The position numbers were made by a program, and so were the translations under genes. The notes beneath the pieces were generated by a model. It did no database searches. It was not told the DNA's origin and was given only the letters and a program-made list of their open reading frames with translations. A DNA stretch of 7,929 nucleotides from Ignavibacteriales bacterium (GTDB lineage: Bacteria; Bacteroidota; Ignavibacteria; T3Sed10-11): the NCBI GenBank assembly GCA_003560935.1, contig PWJF01000402.1, positions 1 to 7,929 on the forward strand, in the 5' to 3' direction. Within the stretch, counting starts at the first letter, position 1, and each line of letters starts with the position of its first letter. Below, one piece after another: positions 1 to 5,513 of this stretch.

Positions 1-120
1 CCCCATATCGATGGTCAGAGCGACCACATCCAGCCCATACGTCTCCTGTATCCACTTTACGGCTACAGAAGTGTCCAGCCCTCCGGAATATGCAAGAACG
101 ACTTTACCTTTTCTGCTCAT
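1..120 (-). CDS. argG: Argininosuccinate synthase, N-terminal fragment (cut by window edge)
   Basis: Argininosuccinate synthase joins citrulline and aspartate using ATP, the next-to-last step of arginine synthesis in the cytoplasm. Only the first 40 residues are in the window; the gene runs off the left edge. Residues 6-18 read [13 protein letters not shown]. The SGGLDTS part is the ATP pyrophosphatase P-loop typical of this enzyme, and it is followed by the expected [25 protein letters not shown] strand-helix-strand. The start is ATG at 120-118, with GGAG at 131-128 and a 7-base gap. It is a chromosomal housekeeping gene and marks the left flank as host DNA. It is read away from the element, and tRNA-Leu lies just upstream on the same strand. 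Confidence 0.93.
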   Translation of the reverse strand, partial: MSRKGKVVLAYSGGLDTSVAVKWIQETYGLDVVALTIDMG

Positions 121-165
121 GTTTTTTCTCCATGACATTGACGTAAAAGCATTTTTAAAACAGCT

Positions 166-252
166 TGGTGCGAAGGGCGGGATTCGAACCCGCATCCCCC
201 GAAAGGGACTGGATCCTAAGTCCAGCGCGTCTGCCAGTTCCGCCACCCTCGC
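166..252 (-). tRNA. tRNA-Leu, anticodon UAG
   Basis: Read on the minus strand, this is a full class II tRNA with its CCA encoded (168-166). The acceptor stem GCGAGGG pairs with CCTTCGC (one G-U pair) and the discriminator base is A. The anticodon stem CTGGA/TCCAG encloses the loop CTTAGGA, giving anticodon TAG (UAG in the RNA), which decodes CUA and CUG. A long variable arm and the T arm GCGGG-TTCGAAT-CCCGC are present. Its 5' end faces the mobile element, so this is not the usual arrangement in which an island abuts the 3' end of its target tRNA. The upstream 90 bases show no convincing promoter and merge into the broken integrase. Confidence 0.97.
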
Positions 253-303
253 ACCGGCTGCAAGCGACTGATTGCCAGAACGGTATGTTTTTTCGCCTTC
301 GAT

Positions 304-999
304 TTGACCACAACCCCTTTTGTGTCCAGTCCAGAGGGGTTTCATGGCGAATCCATTTTTGACGCTGTTCTTCCTGCACCCACCAAGATTAAAAAAGTTT
401 CCCACTTCAAGGCCCTGCCCTGGCAGGAGATCGGGGAATTTATGCAGCGCTTGAGGGAAAAGAAAGGCATGTCTGCAAGGTGCCTGGAATTTGTCATTCT
501 TACTGCTTGCCGCTCAGGGGAAGCACGGCTAGCCGTATGGAGTGAATTTGACCAGGAAAACGCTGTCTGGATCATTCCGGGGGCAAGAACCAAGACCGGC
601 AAGGAACACAGGGTGCCGCTTATTGATGATGTCCTGGAACTGCTTCAGGGCCTGCCCAGGTTTGAGGGTTCAGAATATGTTTTTACCAGCACCAGGGGCG
701 GGCCACTGTCTGACATGTCCTTGTCTATGCTTTGCCGGAAAATGGGAGTTGAAGCTGTTCCGCATGGGTTCCGGTCCACCTTCGGGGACTGGTGTGCTGA
801 ATGCACTAATTATCCAAGGGAAGTTGCAGAAATGGCCCTGGGGCATGCCATAGACAGCAAGACCGAGGCCGCATATCGGCGCGGGGATCTGTTCAACAAG
901 CGCATGTCATTGATGAGGGACTGGGCGAATTTTTGCGGCAAGGAATACAAGCCGGGCAAGGTTCTTCAGATGCACGGTGCTGTAAGTGAGGTGGGATAA
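304..999 (+). pseudogene. P4-type tyrosine integrase, N-terminally truncated; catalytic domain intact
   Basis: The open frame covers about 231 codons of a family whose members are near 400. It matches the C-terminal half of P4-like prophage integrases, which recombine att sites at tRNA genes. Positions in the fragment: catalytic Arg70 in TACRSGEAR, the beta-hairpin lysine near 97-100 in RTKTGKEHRVPL, His154 and Arg157 in HGFRSTF, His181 in ALGHAIDSKTEAAY, and nucleophile Tyr191 in AAYRRGDLF. All the catalytic residues are therefore present. The arm-binding and core-binding domains are gone: family similarity begins near residue 20 (DAVLPAP), at about base 358. The only start is a TTG at 304 with no Shine-Dalgarno site, so translation is doubtful. 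The frame has no internal stop, so the truncation looks recent or the fragment is kept. The upstream 50 bases run straight into tRNA-Leu, so the deletion joint lies between about 253 and 358. Confidence 0.85.
312..341. repeat. Inverted repeat at the integrase truncation joint
   Basis: Perfect 7-bp arms AACCCCT (312-318) and AGGGGTT (335-341) are separated by 16 bases that hold the tandem GTCCAGTCCAG. It lies just where similarity to integrases begins, so it could mark the joint of a deletion or an old recombination site. There is no T-run beside it, so it does not look like a terminator. Confidence 0.4.
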
Positions 1000-1000
1000 A

Positions 1001-1738
1001 ATGAGAGAAAAAATTATTGGCAGGCAGTTCTCCAAAAGAAAGGTGTATATCTCCAATGGACCAACAGACGCGGAACAGTTTTTCAAAAAAATAGCTGACC
1101 AGATCAAGGTAGCCGGATTTCCACCTTACAACTTTAGTCAGCGGCTGGAATTTTTTAAAAATCTGGCAAAGAGGATTTTGAAAAAAAATGGCCTGATTGA
1201 CCAGCCACACTACTGCACCAAGTCTGAGCCTGATAAGTTAAGGATTGGGCATCCACCCATTGAAGAATTGGGAAATATTCAAACTGCCTATGATGCTTTA
1301 GAGCCTTATGTCCGAGCACAAGGTTTTGAAGCTGATAGCAAGGAAGATCTGTCTGCAAGAATACTGGATACAATATATTCCATCCAGAACGGCAAAGATC
1401 AAGAGAAGATCCTTGATGACGCTTTTCATCTTGGAAGGCTTGTGACGCTGTTCCATGCTTATGGAATGCTCAGTCAAAGAGGCAAGGATGCTAGAGAAAA
1501 CAAGGCGTTACCACCTTGGAAGGAGTACGCGCTTCACTTGAAAGATAAGTATCCAAGATTGTCTTTTGGACAGATGTGGGATGGCAAGATACCAAAAGAG
1601 CCGGGTTATGATGAACTAGAAAATGTTTTATTTTATAAAAAAAACGATGAAGAAAATGAAGTCCTTGTTGCAGTAGATGATGAACCTGTTGAAATATCCA
1701 AGGAAACATTCCGCACAAATTATTTTCACAGAAAATGA
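1001..1738 (+). CDS. Unrecognised 245-aa protein
   Basis: I do not recognise this protein. The start is ATG 1001, because GAGGTGG at 988-994 lies 6 bases upstream; the GTG at 986 in the same frame overlaps the integrase end and has no such site. The protein is soluble-looking, with a lysine-rich N-terminus (MREKIIGRQFSKRKVY), a helical middle (NFSQRLEFFKNLAKRILKK, then HLGRLVTLFHAYGMLSQRG), a proline-bearing segment (LPPWKEYALHLKDKYPRLSFG) and an acidic C-terminal part (KKNDEENEVLVAVDDEPVE). There is no signal peptide, membrane segment or catalytic motif that I can name. It is visibly more AT-rich than the capsid genes. It sits between the integrase and alpA, a slot where P4-like elements often carry cargo, including defence genes. 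That placement is the only hint of role. Confidence 0.75.
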   Translation: MREKIIGRQFSKRKVYISNGPTDAEQFFKKIADQIKVAGFPPYNFSQRLEFFKNLAKRILKKNGLIDQPHYCTKSEPDKLRIGHPPIEELGNIQTAYDALEPYVRAQGFEADSKEDLSARILDTIYSIQNGKDQEKILDDAFHLGRLVTLFHAYGMLSQRGKDARENKALPPWKEYALHLKDKYPRLSFGQMWDGKIPKEPGYDELENVLFYKKNDEENEVLVAVDDEPVEISKETFRTNYFHRK

Positions 1739-1743
1739 TTTTC

Positions 1744-1789
1744 TTGTGTAGCTAGTTACTTCTCACACAATACGCAATGTTACTACTGT
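1744..1789 (+). promoter_or_regulatory. Possible alpA promoter
   Basis: In the 81-base gap before alpA, TTGTGT (1744-1749) and CACAAT (1766-1771) are 16 bases apart and match a sigma-70 promoter at 3/6 and 4/6 positions. The match is weak, but the gap is AT-rich and the four-gene overlapping run that follows needs a promoter about here. Confidence 0.35.
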
Positions 1790-1812
1790 CCATAAGCTAA
1801 GACTTATGGAGG
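1790..1812 (+). promoter_or_regulatory. Hairpin covering the alpA ribosome binding site
   Basis: A perfect 7-bp inverted repeat, CCATAAG (1790-1796) and CTTATGG (1803-1809), encloses the loop CTAAGA. Its right arm contains the first two bases of the alpA Shine-Dalgarno site GGAGG (1808-1812), which is 7 bases before ATG 1820. In RNA the hairpin could lower alpA translation; in DNA the repeat could be a dimer operator, for example for AlpA itself. The sequence cannot decide between these. Confidence 0.55.
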
Positions 1813-1819
1813 TTGTAAC

Positions 1820-2002
1820 ATGCTGAATCAAATCTATCTTACCGATAACCAAGTTGCACAGCGCTATGGAGTGAGACGCGCTTCAGTCTGGCGCTGGGTG
1901 CAGAATCACGGATTCCCAAAGCCAGTTAAGCTAAGCCCTGGCTGCTCCCGATGGAATTTATCCACCCTTGAGAAGTGGGAAAAGACCAGAGAGGTGGAGT
2001 GA
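1820..2002 (+). CDS. alpA: AlpA-family DNA-binding regulator / excisionase
   Basis: This is a 60-aa protein of the AlpA (MerR-like winged helix) family. Such proteins act in P4-like islands as regulators of the integrase and as excision factors. Residues 6-26 (YLTDNQVAQRYGVRRASVWRW) form the helix-turn-helix. The wing pattern is HGFPKPVKLSPGCSRWNLSTLEKW, in which FPKP and the SRW...LEKW pair are family hallmarks. The length is normal for the family. The start at ATG 1820 is set by GGAGG at 1808-1812. The stop overlaps the start of the next gene (TGATG at 2000-2004), so alpA leads a translationally coupled run through the replication genes. Since the linked integrase is broken, AlpA may now mainly act as a transcription regulator. 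Confidence 0.9.
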   Translation: MLNQIYLTDNQVAQRYGVRRASVWRWVQNHGFPKPVKLSPGCSRWNLSTLEKWEKTREVE

Positions 2003-2238
2003 TGTCCGGACGAAAAAAAGCCCTGGATGTTGCAAGCATCCAGGGCAAGAAAAAAAGAAAACAGGCACACCTCACTAAAAAATTTATATTGAGCATTGAC
2101 AATTATGTCAAGAAGTTTCTTGCCGGGGTTCTGCTGAACCTGATCATTGAAATCCTCTATTGGCTCAACTGGCCCTGGAAAAAATGGATTAGTCGCCTTG
2201 TTGATCGCCTTGTGATGGTCAAGGAGGGGCAGCCATGA
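2002..2238 (+). CDS. Small membrane protein, function unknown (78 aa)
   Basis: ATG 2002 shares its A with the alpA stop, and GAGG at 1991-1994 is suitably placed. The protein has a very basic N-terminal third (GRKKALDVASIQGKKKRKQ), then one hydrophobic stretch at about residues 39-57 (AGVLLNLIIEILYWLNWPW) that is long enough to span a membrane. A short amphipathic tail follows. The basic side would lie in the cytoplasm. Its stop overlaps the primase-helicase start by the ATGA arrangement at 2235-2238, so the two are translated together. The family is not recognised. Possible roles are anchoring replication at the membrane or acting as a holin-like or effector peptide, but nothing in the sequence proves either. 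Confidence 0.75.
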   Translation: MSGRKKALDVASIQGKKKRKQAHLTKKFILSIDNYVKKFLAGVLLNLIIEILYWLNWPWKKWISRLVDRLVMVKEGQP

Positions 2239-4034
2239 GTAGCAAAATATCCACCTTTACAAAATGCACTGATCCAAAACCTAATGGTCAAGTTGACTGG
2301 ACTTATGTTCTGGAGTCTATCAAGTCGGACAAGTTCAAGGATCTGATCATCAAGGCAAGGGAAATTAAAGAATCGAAAGATAACGGGGCATATGTCGAAT
2401 TTAAAAAAACATTACCTGTAGTTACTTTTGGTGGAATTTTTCCCTACAGAAAAAATGATTCCATTCAAGCTCCCACTGGCTTTCTAATTCCTGACATGGA
2501 CCACGTGGAAGATGTATCCAGGGTCATGGACCTTCTTCAGCGTGATGAGAACATTTGGTTTGCTTTTGTATCTCCGAGCGGATGCGGGATCAAGGCCGGA
2601 GTCAGGGCCAAAGGGATCAAGAATGATCAAGACCATAAAAAATTCTTTGCAGCAGTCCAGAGATATCTTGAAAAAACATATCAGATCAAGATTGACGATG
2701 CCTGCAAAGACATCTCCCGACTGACCTTCCTGTCTTATGATCCAGATGCATGGGTCAATCCGGATGCCTGCTTTTTTGACATTGAATACTGGAGCAAAGA
2801 ACCAGATCAGGGGCTAAAAGTGGATGTCAAAGACTATATTGGCAATTCTTCAGGAAAAGAAAAATATTCCAAAAAAGTCTTGCAGTCATGTTGTGAAAAG
2901 ATCCGACAATCCCAGATCGGAACTATGCACTCCACCAGATTGAGGATGTCAAAATTGATTGGTGGTTATCTCCAATATATCCCAGAAGAAGATGTTTATT
3001 CTGCATTGGAGCAGGCCGTTACTGATTCCGGAACAAAAGACTTTGCTTCGTCAATGAAAACCATCAGGGATGGGCTGGAATACGGGAAAAAGTCTCCCAT
3101 TGACCTGGATGCTGTTTTTGCTCAGAGACAGCCTGAAGAACAATCTCCATTTAAACTTCTGGATATTCAGCAAATGCTGGAGATTGACATTCCAGAACGG
3201 GAATTTGTGGTTGATCCAGTCATTCCGCAGCAAGGGCTTATCATGGTTTATGGTCCCAGAGGTATAGCAAAGACATGGTTTGTTCTTTCGTTAGCCTATG
3301 GGATAGCATCTGGAGGGCTGCTGTTTGGAGGGTGGAAAGCTCCAAGGCCCAGGAAGGCTATTGTTATTGACGGAGAAATGCCCGCCCGAACCATGAAGGA
3401 GCGATTAACTTCGATAGTGGCCGGAGCCGAAAGCGAACCACCAGATCCATCTTTTCTTCAGATTTTAACTCCAGATCTGCAAAACCGCCCTATGCCGAAC
3501 CTGGCCCAGCTTAACAGTCAGAAAGAAATATCTTCTTTGATCAAGGATTATGAAATTATTATTGTTGATAATCTTGCCTGTCTTGCCAGACATGGTCGGG
3601 AAAACGATTCTGAATCGTGGCTTCCTGTCCAGTCGTGGCTCTTGGAACTCAGGCGAACGGGCAAGACTGTGATACTGGTTCACCATGCCGGAAAAGGTGG
3701 AGCGCAGCGAGGCACATCTTCCCGGGAAGACATCCTGGACACTGTTATATCCCTCAGAAAACCATCTGATCATCAGCCATCAGAGGGGGCAAGGGTTGAG
3801 GTCCACCTGGATAAATCCAGGGGAGTATTCGGCGAAAAAGCGAATCCATTCGAGTTAACCCTGAGAACTGATCATGATGGTGCTCATTGGCTTGTTAGGT
3901 CCATTGATGATGTGGATCTCGACAGGGTTATGAGTCTGAAGGCCGACGGACTTTCCATCAGAGAAATTTCCCAGGAAACTGGATTGACCAGATCAAAGGT
4001 CCATCGTCTTCTTAAGAAAGGGTGTGCTGCATGA
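2235..4034 (+). CDS. Primase-helicase replication protein (VirE_N/prim-pol-like + RepA-type AAA/RecA helicase + HTH)
   Basis: A 599-aa multidomain replication initiator, equivalent in role to P4 alpha but built from other domains. Residues about 50-190 resemble the VirE N-terminal/BT4734-like primase fold: the acidic pair Asp87/Asp89 in LIPDMDH, then SPSGCGIKAG (113-122), then DISRLTFLSYDPD (159-171). Residues about 205-290 are a helical linker like those found after such primases. Residues about 305-550 are a RepA-like hexameric helicase ATPase: Walker A GPRGIAKT (340-347), Walker B IIIVDN with Asp445, and LVHHAGKGG (481-489) with paired histidines. Residues about 563-596 are a resolvase-like helix-turn-helix (LSIREISQETGLTRSKVHRL). 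Start and stop each overlap a neighbour by ATGA. The C-terminal HTH is a good candidate to bind the GGGACA repeats that lie just downstream. Confidence 0.88.
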   Translation: MSSKISTFTKCTDPKPNGQVDWTYVLESIKSDKFKDLIIKAREIKESKDNGAYVEFKKTLPVVTFGGIFPYRKNDSIQAPTGFLIPDMDHVEDVSRVMDLLQRDENIWFAFVSPSGCGIKAGVRAKGIKNDQDHKKFFAAVQRYLEKTYQIKIDDACKDISRLTFLSYDPDAWVNPDACFFDIEYWSKEPDQGLKVDVKDYIGNSSGKEKYSKKVLQSCCEKIRQSQIGTMHSTRLRMSKLIGGYLQYIPEEDVYSALEQAVTDSGTKDFASSMKTIRDGLEYGKKSPIDLDAVFAQRQPEEQSPFKLLDIQQMLEIDIPEREFVVDPVIPQQGLIMVYGPRGIAKTWFVLSLAYGIASGGLLFGGWKAPRPRKAIVIDGEMPARTMKERLTSIVAGAESEPPDPSFLQILTPDLQNRPMPNLAQLNSQKEISSLIKDYEIIIVDNLACLARHGRENDSESWLPVQSWLLELRRTGKTVILVHHAGKGGAQRGTSSREDILDTVISLRKPSDHQPSEGARVEVHLDKSRGVFGEKANPFELTLRTDHDGAHWLVRSIDDVDLDRVMSLKADGLSIREISQETGLTRSKVHRLLKKGCAA

Positions 4035-4456
4035 GCCTGAAAAAAATAGCTCAAAGCATCCTCAAAAGTGGGACAGTCAGTGGGACAGTCAGTGGGACAG
4101 TCACCGGGACAGAGTGTCCCACTATACCTGAAAATAAAAAGCCTAGTGGGACAGCATTAAATGGCGTGGTTAAGCCAAATACTGAAAGTGTCCCACTGTC
4201 CCGTCCCTATATGTTTGGGACAGTGGGACAGCAGCCAAAAACCGGGACAGTCAGCGGGACAGTCAGCGGGACAGAAGAATTTATGGCTCTTGTCCATGCT
4301 GGACATATTGCCCTGCTCACTGATGGAGGCGAGGGGCTTTATCCAGTTCCGCGGTCTGTATGGGCTGATGATAATTGGAGCCAAGTTCAAACAATGTGGC
4401 TGAAATGCTTCCCTGAAATATTTGCGAGATATGAGAACTTATATGAACGGGCGTGA
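4031..4456 (+). CDS. Iteron-containing protein of unknown function (141 aa)
   Basis: ATG 4031 overlaps the primase-helicase stop (ATGA); the ATG at 4022 in the same frame is less likely. The first two thirds of the protein are low-complexity because the gene holds the GGGACA repeats: a 12-bp period reads as SGTV repeats at residues 13-24 and again as GTVSGTVSGT at 72-81. The last 60 residues (EEFMALVHAGHIALLTDGGEGLYPVP...WSQVQTMWLKCFPEIFARYENLYER) look like a true folded domain with tryptophans and alternating strand and helix. The gene therefore seems to be a conserved C-terminal domain with an origin threaded through its 5' half. The function of the domain is unknown. Confidence 0.72.
   Translation: MSLKKIAQSILKSGTVSGTVSGTVTGTECPTIPENKKPSGTALNGVVKPNTESVPLSRPYMFGTVGQQPKTGTVSGTVSGTEEFMALVHAGHIALLTDGGEGLYPVPRSVWADDNWSQVQTMWLKCFPEIFARYENLYERA
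4106..4120. repeat. Short inverted iteron pair
   Basis: GGGACA (4106-4111) and TGTCCC (4115-4120) form a head-to-head pair with a 3-base centre, GAG. It closes the left block of direct repeats and adjoins the AT-rich patch. Confidence 0.6.
4189..4230. repeat. Perfect 14-bp inverted repeat inside the iteron array
   Basis: TGTCCCACTGTCCC (4189-4202) is the exact reverse complement of GGGACAGTGGGACA (4217-4230), with a 14-base centre. Each arm holds two iterons 8 bp apart. It can form a cruciform or a strong RNA hairpin in the middle of the open frame and may be the functional core of the origin. Confidence 0.75.
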
Positions 4457-4469
4457 AGGAGACACCACG

Positions 4470-4622
4470 ATGGAAAAAGCATTTTACCTTACCATGCTGA
4501 ATGTTGCGGTCACTGGCGTGGCATTGCTCATTGGTGGAATGAACCGCTTCCGGAACCGGAGAAGCAAGCGGAGAGTTTGCAGTGACCGGGGGCCGGTCAA
4601 TTCTTCAGGCTTGACCGCCTGA
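4470..4622 (+). CDS. Small single-pass membrane peptide (50 aa)
   Basis: ATG 4470 is preceded by AAGGAG (4456-4461) with an 8-base gap, a strong site that rules out the upstream in-frame ATG at 4422. Residues 4-22 (AFYLTMLNVAVTGVALLIG) form one membrane segment, followed by a strongly basic tail (NRFRNRRSKRRV), so the C-terminus should be cytoplasmic. The last 17 or so codons coincide with strong DNA inverted repeats, so their sequence may be shaped by RNA or DNA structure more than by protein function. No family is recognised. It is the second small membrane protein in this element. Confidence 0.6.
   Translation: MEKAFYLTMLNVAVTGVALLIGGMNRFRNRRSKRRVCSDRGPVNSSGLTA
4583..4616 (+). repeat. Two mutually exclusive hairpins
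   Basis: TGACCGG (4583-4589) pairs perfectly with CCGGTCA (4593-4599) around a GGG loop. But GGTCAA (4595-4600) can instead pair with TTGACC (4611-4616) around a 10-base loop. The shared bases mean that only one can form at a time. The structure overlies the end of the 50-aa peptide gene; neither hairpin has a T-run. Confidence 0.5.
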
Positions 4623-4649
4623 GTACCGGGCGCACTCTCTTGATTCAGA

Positions 4650-4672
4650 AGCCGAGGGTTAGGGCATCGGCT
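4650..4672 (+). promoter_or_regulatory. Hairpin just before the zinc-ribbon gene's ribosome binding site
   Basis: AGCCGA (4650-4655) and TCGGCT (4667-4672) form a perfect 6-bp stem with an 11-base loop. It ends 2 bases before the GGAG (4675-4678) used by the GTG start at 4686. It may insulate or modulate translation of that gene. Confidence 0.4.
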
Positions 4673-4685
4673 ATGGAGTTTTTAA

Positions 4686-4934
4686 GTGACTTGTAAAATA
4701 TGCGGAAAATCCATGTCTGGCCGGAGTAATAAGCGTTATTGTAGCATTCCCTGCAGACGCAAGGCTGAAAGGCTGGCCAGGATCAGGAAGCAGGGCCAGA
4801 GGTGGCAGGAACACATTGATTCATTACCACCAGGTGACCGCCAAGTCATGCTTGCTGCTGAAGCCGGGCGCAAGTGGCTGGAAAAAAATGTGCCGTCAGT
4901 GGATGAAGCGCTCCGGGGCCTGGGCTGGAGATAG
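4686..4934 (+). CDS. Zinc-ribbon protein (82 aa), likely nucleic-acid-binding
   Basis: The start is GTG 4686, supported by GGAG at 4675-4678 with a 7-base gap; a start further in would cut into the metal site. The N-terminus holds Cys3-x2-Cys6 and Cys19-x3-Cys23 (CKICG and YCSIPC), a four-cysteine zinc ribbon. A basic helix follows (RRKAERLARIRKQGQRW), and then an acidic helical tail. Such small zinc ribbons usually bind DNA or RNA or serve as transcription factors. The cysteine spacing differs from the Ogr/Delta activators of P2/P4, so I do not assign that role. It stands alone between hairpin-rich gaps. Confidence 0.75.
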   Translation: MTCKICGKSMSGRSNKRYCSIPCRRKAERLARIRKQGQRWQEHIDSLPPGDRQVMLAAEAGRKWLEKNVPSVDEALRGLGWR

Positions 4935-4939
4935 TGCCG

Positions 4940-5036
4940 GGGCCTAGTTATCCTCTGAGAGGTCAGGTCCGGGACCGCACAGCCTCACACGAAATTTCAT
5001 GTCCGCAATATGAAATGAGAGCCTGGGCCAGTTATC
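4940..5036. repeat. Intergenic direct repeat flanking an inverted repeat
   Basis: The 142-base gap 4935-5076 has no gene. It holds GGGCCTAGTTATC (4940-4952) and GGGCCAGTTATC (5025-5036), alike except for one inserted base. Between them lies a perfect 7-bp inverted repeat, ATTTCAT (4994-5000) and ATGAAAT (5010-5016), with a 9-base centre. The arrangement suggests protein-binding sites; what binds is unknown. Confidence 0.5.
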
Positions 5037-5076
5037 GCCTTTTCTATTGATTTTATCTATAACAAGGATTATAAAA

Positions 5077-5313
5077 ATGGATATGAATGCAGCGTTACAG
5101 GAACTTGAGTTTTTAATGGAATCAGATGCCAGCATGGAAGAATTCACAAGCGTTTATTCTGAGATCCTGGATCATGCCAAAACAAGCGGTGATTATACTT
5201 TGCTACGTGAGGCCAGAGCGCTGCTGATCAAGCAGATGCTTTACCTGGCAGGCAGGTACAGAGAGGAAGCACCACCAGAGTTGCTTAGGATTCTAAACGC
5301 ACAGCAAAATTGA
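5077..5313 (+). CDS. Small helical protein of unknown function (78 aa)
   Basis: ATG 5077 follows AAGGA (5064-5068) with an 8-base gap; an earlier in-frame start at 5047 has no such site. The protein is acidic in its first half (MDMNAALQELEFLMESDASMEEF) and basic later (REARALLIKQMLYLAGRYREE), with a predicted all-helical make-up and no cysteines or membrane segment. The family is not recognised. It is the last small gene before the capsid module. In phages this slot often holds scaffold-like or regulatory proteins, but this one is too short and plain to say. Confidence 0.65.
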   Translation: MDMNAALQELEFLMESDASMEEFTSVYSEILDHAKTSGDYTLLREARALLIKQMLYLAGRYREEAPPELLRILNAQQN

Positions 5314-5500
5314 TTTTGCCGCGTGAGTTGTGGCCAGCTTTTTTATCCGGCCACTTTGCCGGGATGGTAAAGAGCCAGGGCAACGGGAAGTTGTCAGGAT
5401 AATAAAAGCGAACTGCAGCGAGCGAGCCGGGCCACAGCGGGACGTTGCGGACGGTTGGCAGGTGAATATATATCCGACAGAGAACCAACTAATCAATTAA
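5314..5500 (+). promoter_or_regulatory. Structured leader upstream of the capsid gene
   Basis: No gene is seen in these 190 bases, but hairpins follow one another closely: TGGCC (5331-5335) with GGCCA (5349-5353); CTTTGCC (5354-5360) with GGTAAAG (5366-5372), loop GGGAT; and GGCAAC (5379-5384) with GTTGTC (5390-5395), loop GGGAA. A GC-rich block (5413-5461) with ends CTGC and GCAG follows, then an AT-rich run into the capsid start. The two neighbouring stems with near-identical loops suggest a folded RNA, perhaps a capsid-gene leader or a packaging signal. The role is inferred. Confidence 0.5.
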
Positions 5501-5513
5501 TGAGGATATAATA

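Larger units (their letters stand above)
4068..4274. repeat. GGGACA iteron array, candidate replication origin
   Basis: Thirteen copies of a 6-mer lie in about 205 bases. GGGACA starts at 4070, 4082, 4094, 4106, 4148, 4217, 4225, 4244, 4256 and 4268; TGTCCC starts at 4115, 4189 and 4197. The first four and the last three are direct repeats with an exact 12-bp period (unit GGGACAGTCAGT or GGGACAGTCAGC). Between the blocks is an AT-rich patch (TGAAAATAAAAA, 4129-4140) that could melt easily. The array sits directly after a primase-helicase gene, which is where iteron origins of satellites and plasmids are found (P4 ori/crr is a known parallel with other repeat sequence). An origin is inferred; the repeats themselves are plain. 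Confidence 0.8.

Noticed and set aside
147..156. AAGCATTTTT near tRNA-Leu matching the same 10-mer at 7733-7742 as attL/attR
   Set aside because: The right copy is part of a terminator stem and T-run, and the word is low-complexity; it is not good evidence of integration.
180..190. GATTCGAAC shared by both tRNA genes as an att core
   Set aside because: This is the conserved T-arm sequence found in most tRNAs.
4068..4274. CRISPR-like array
   Set aside because: The repeats are only 6-12 bases, occur in both orientations and lack unique spacers of regular 30-base size; they fit iterons.
4686..4934. Ogr/Delta-type late-gene activator
   Set aside because: The four cysteines are spaced 2, 12 and 3 residues apart and lack the rest of the Ogr pattern, so only a general zinc ribbon is claimed.
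5047..5075. TTGATT/TATAAA promoter with a 17-base spacer before the 78-aa gene
   Set aside because: The start of transcription would fall after ATG 5077, so it cannot express that gene from its proper start.
5420..5455. Motif GAGCGAGCC...GACGGT also seen as GAGTGAGCC...GACGGT at 7423-7452
   Set aside because: The spacing differs (30 versus 24 bases) and the rest does not align, so chance similarity in GC-rich DNA is enough.
5507..5512. TATAAT as a promoter for the capsid gene
   Set aside because: It sits between the ribosome site and the ATG, has no -35 match 17 bases upstream, and would start transcription inside the gene.
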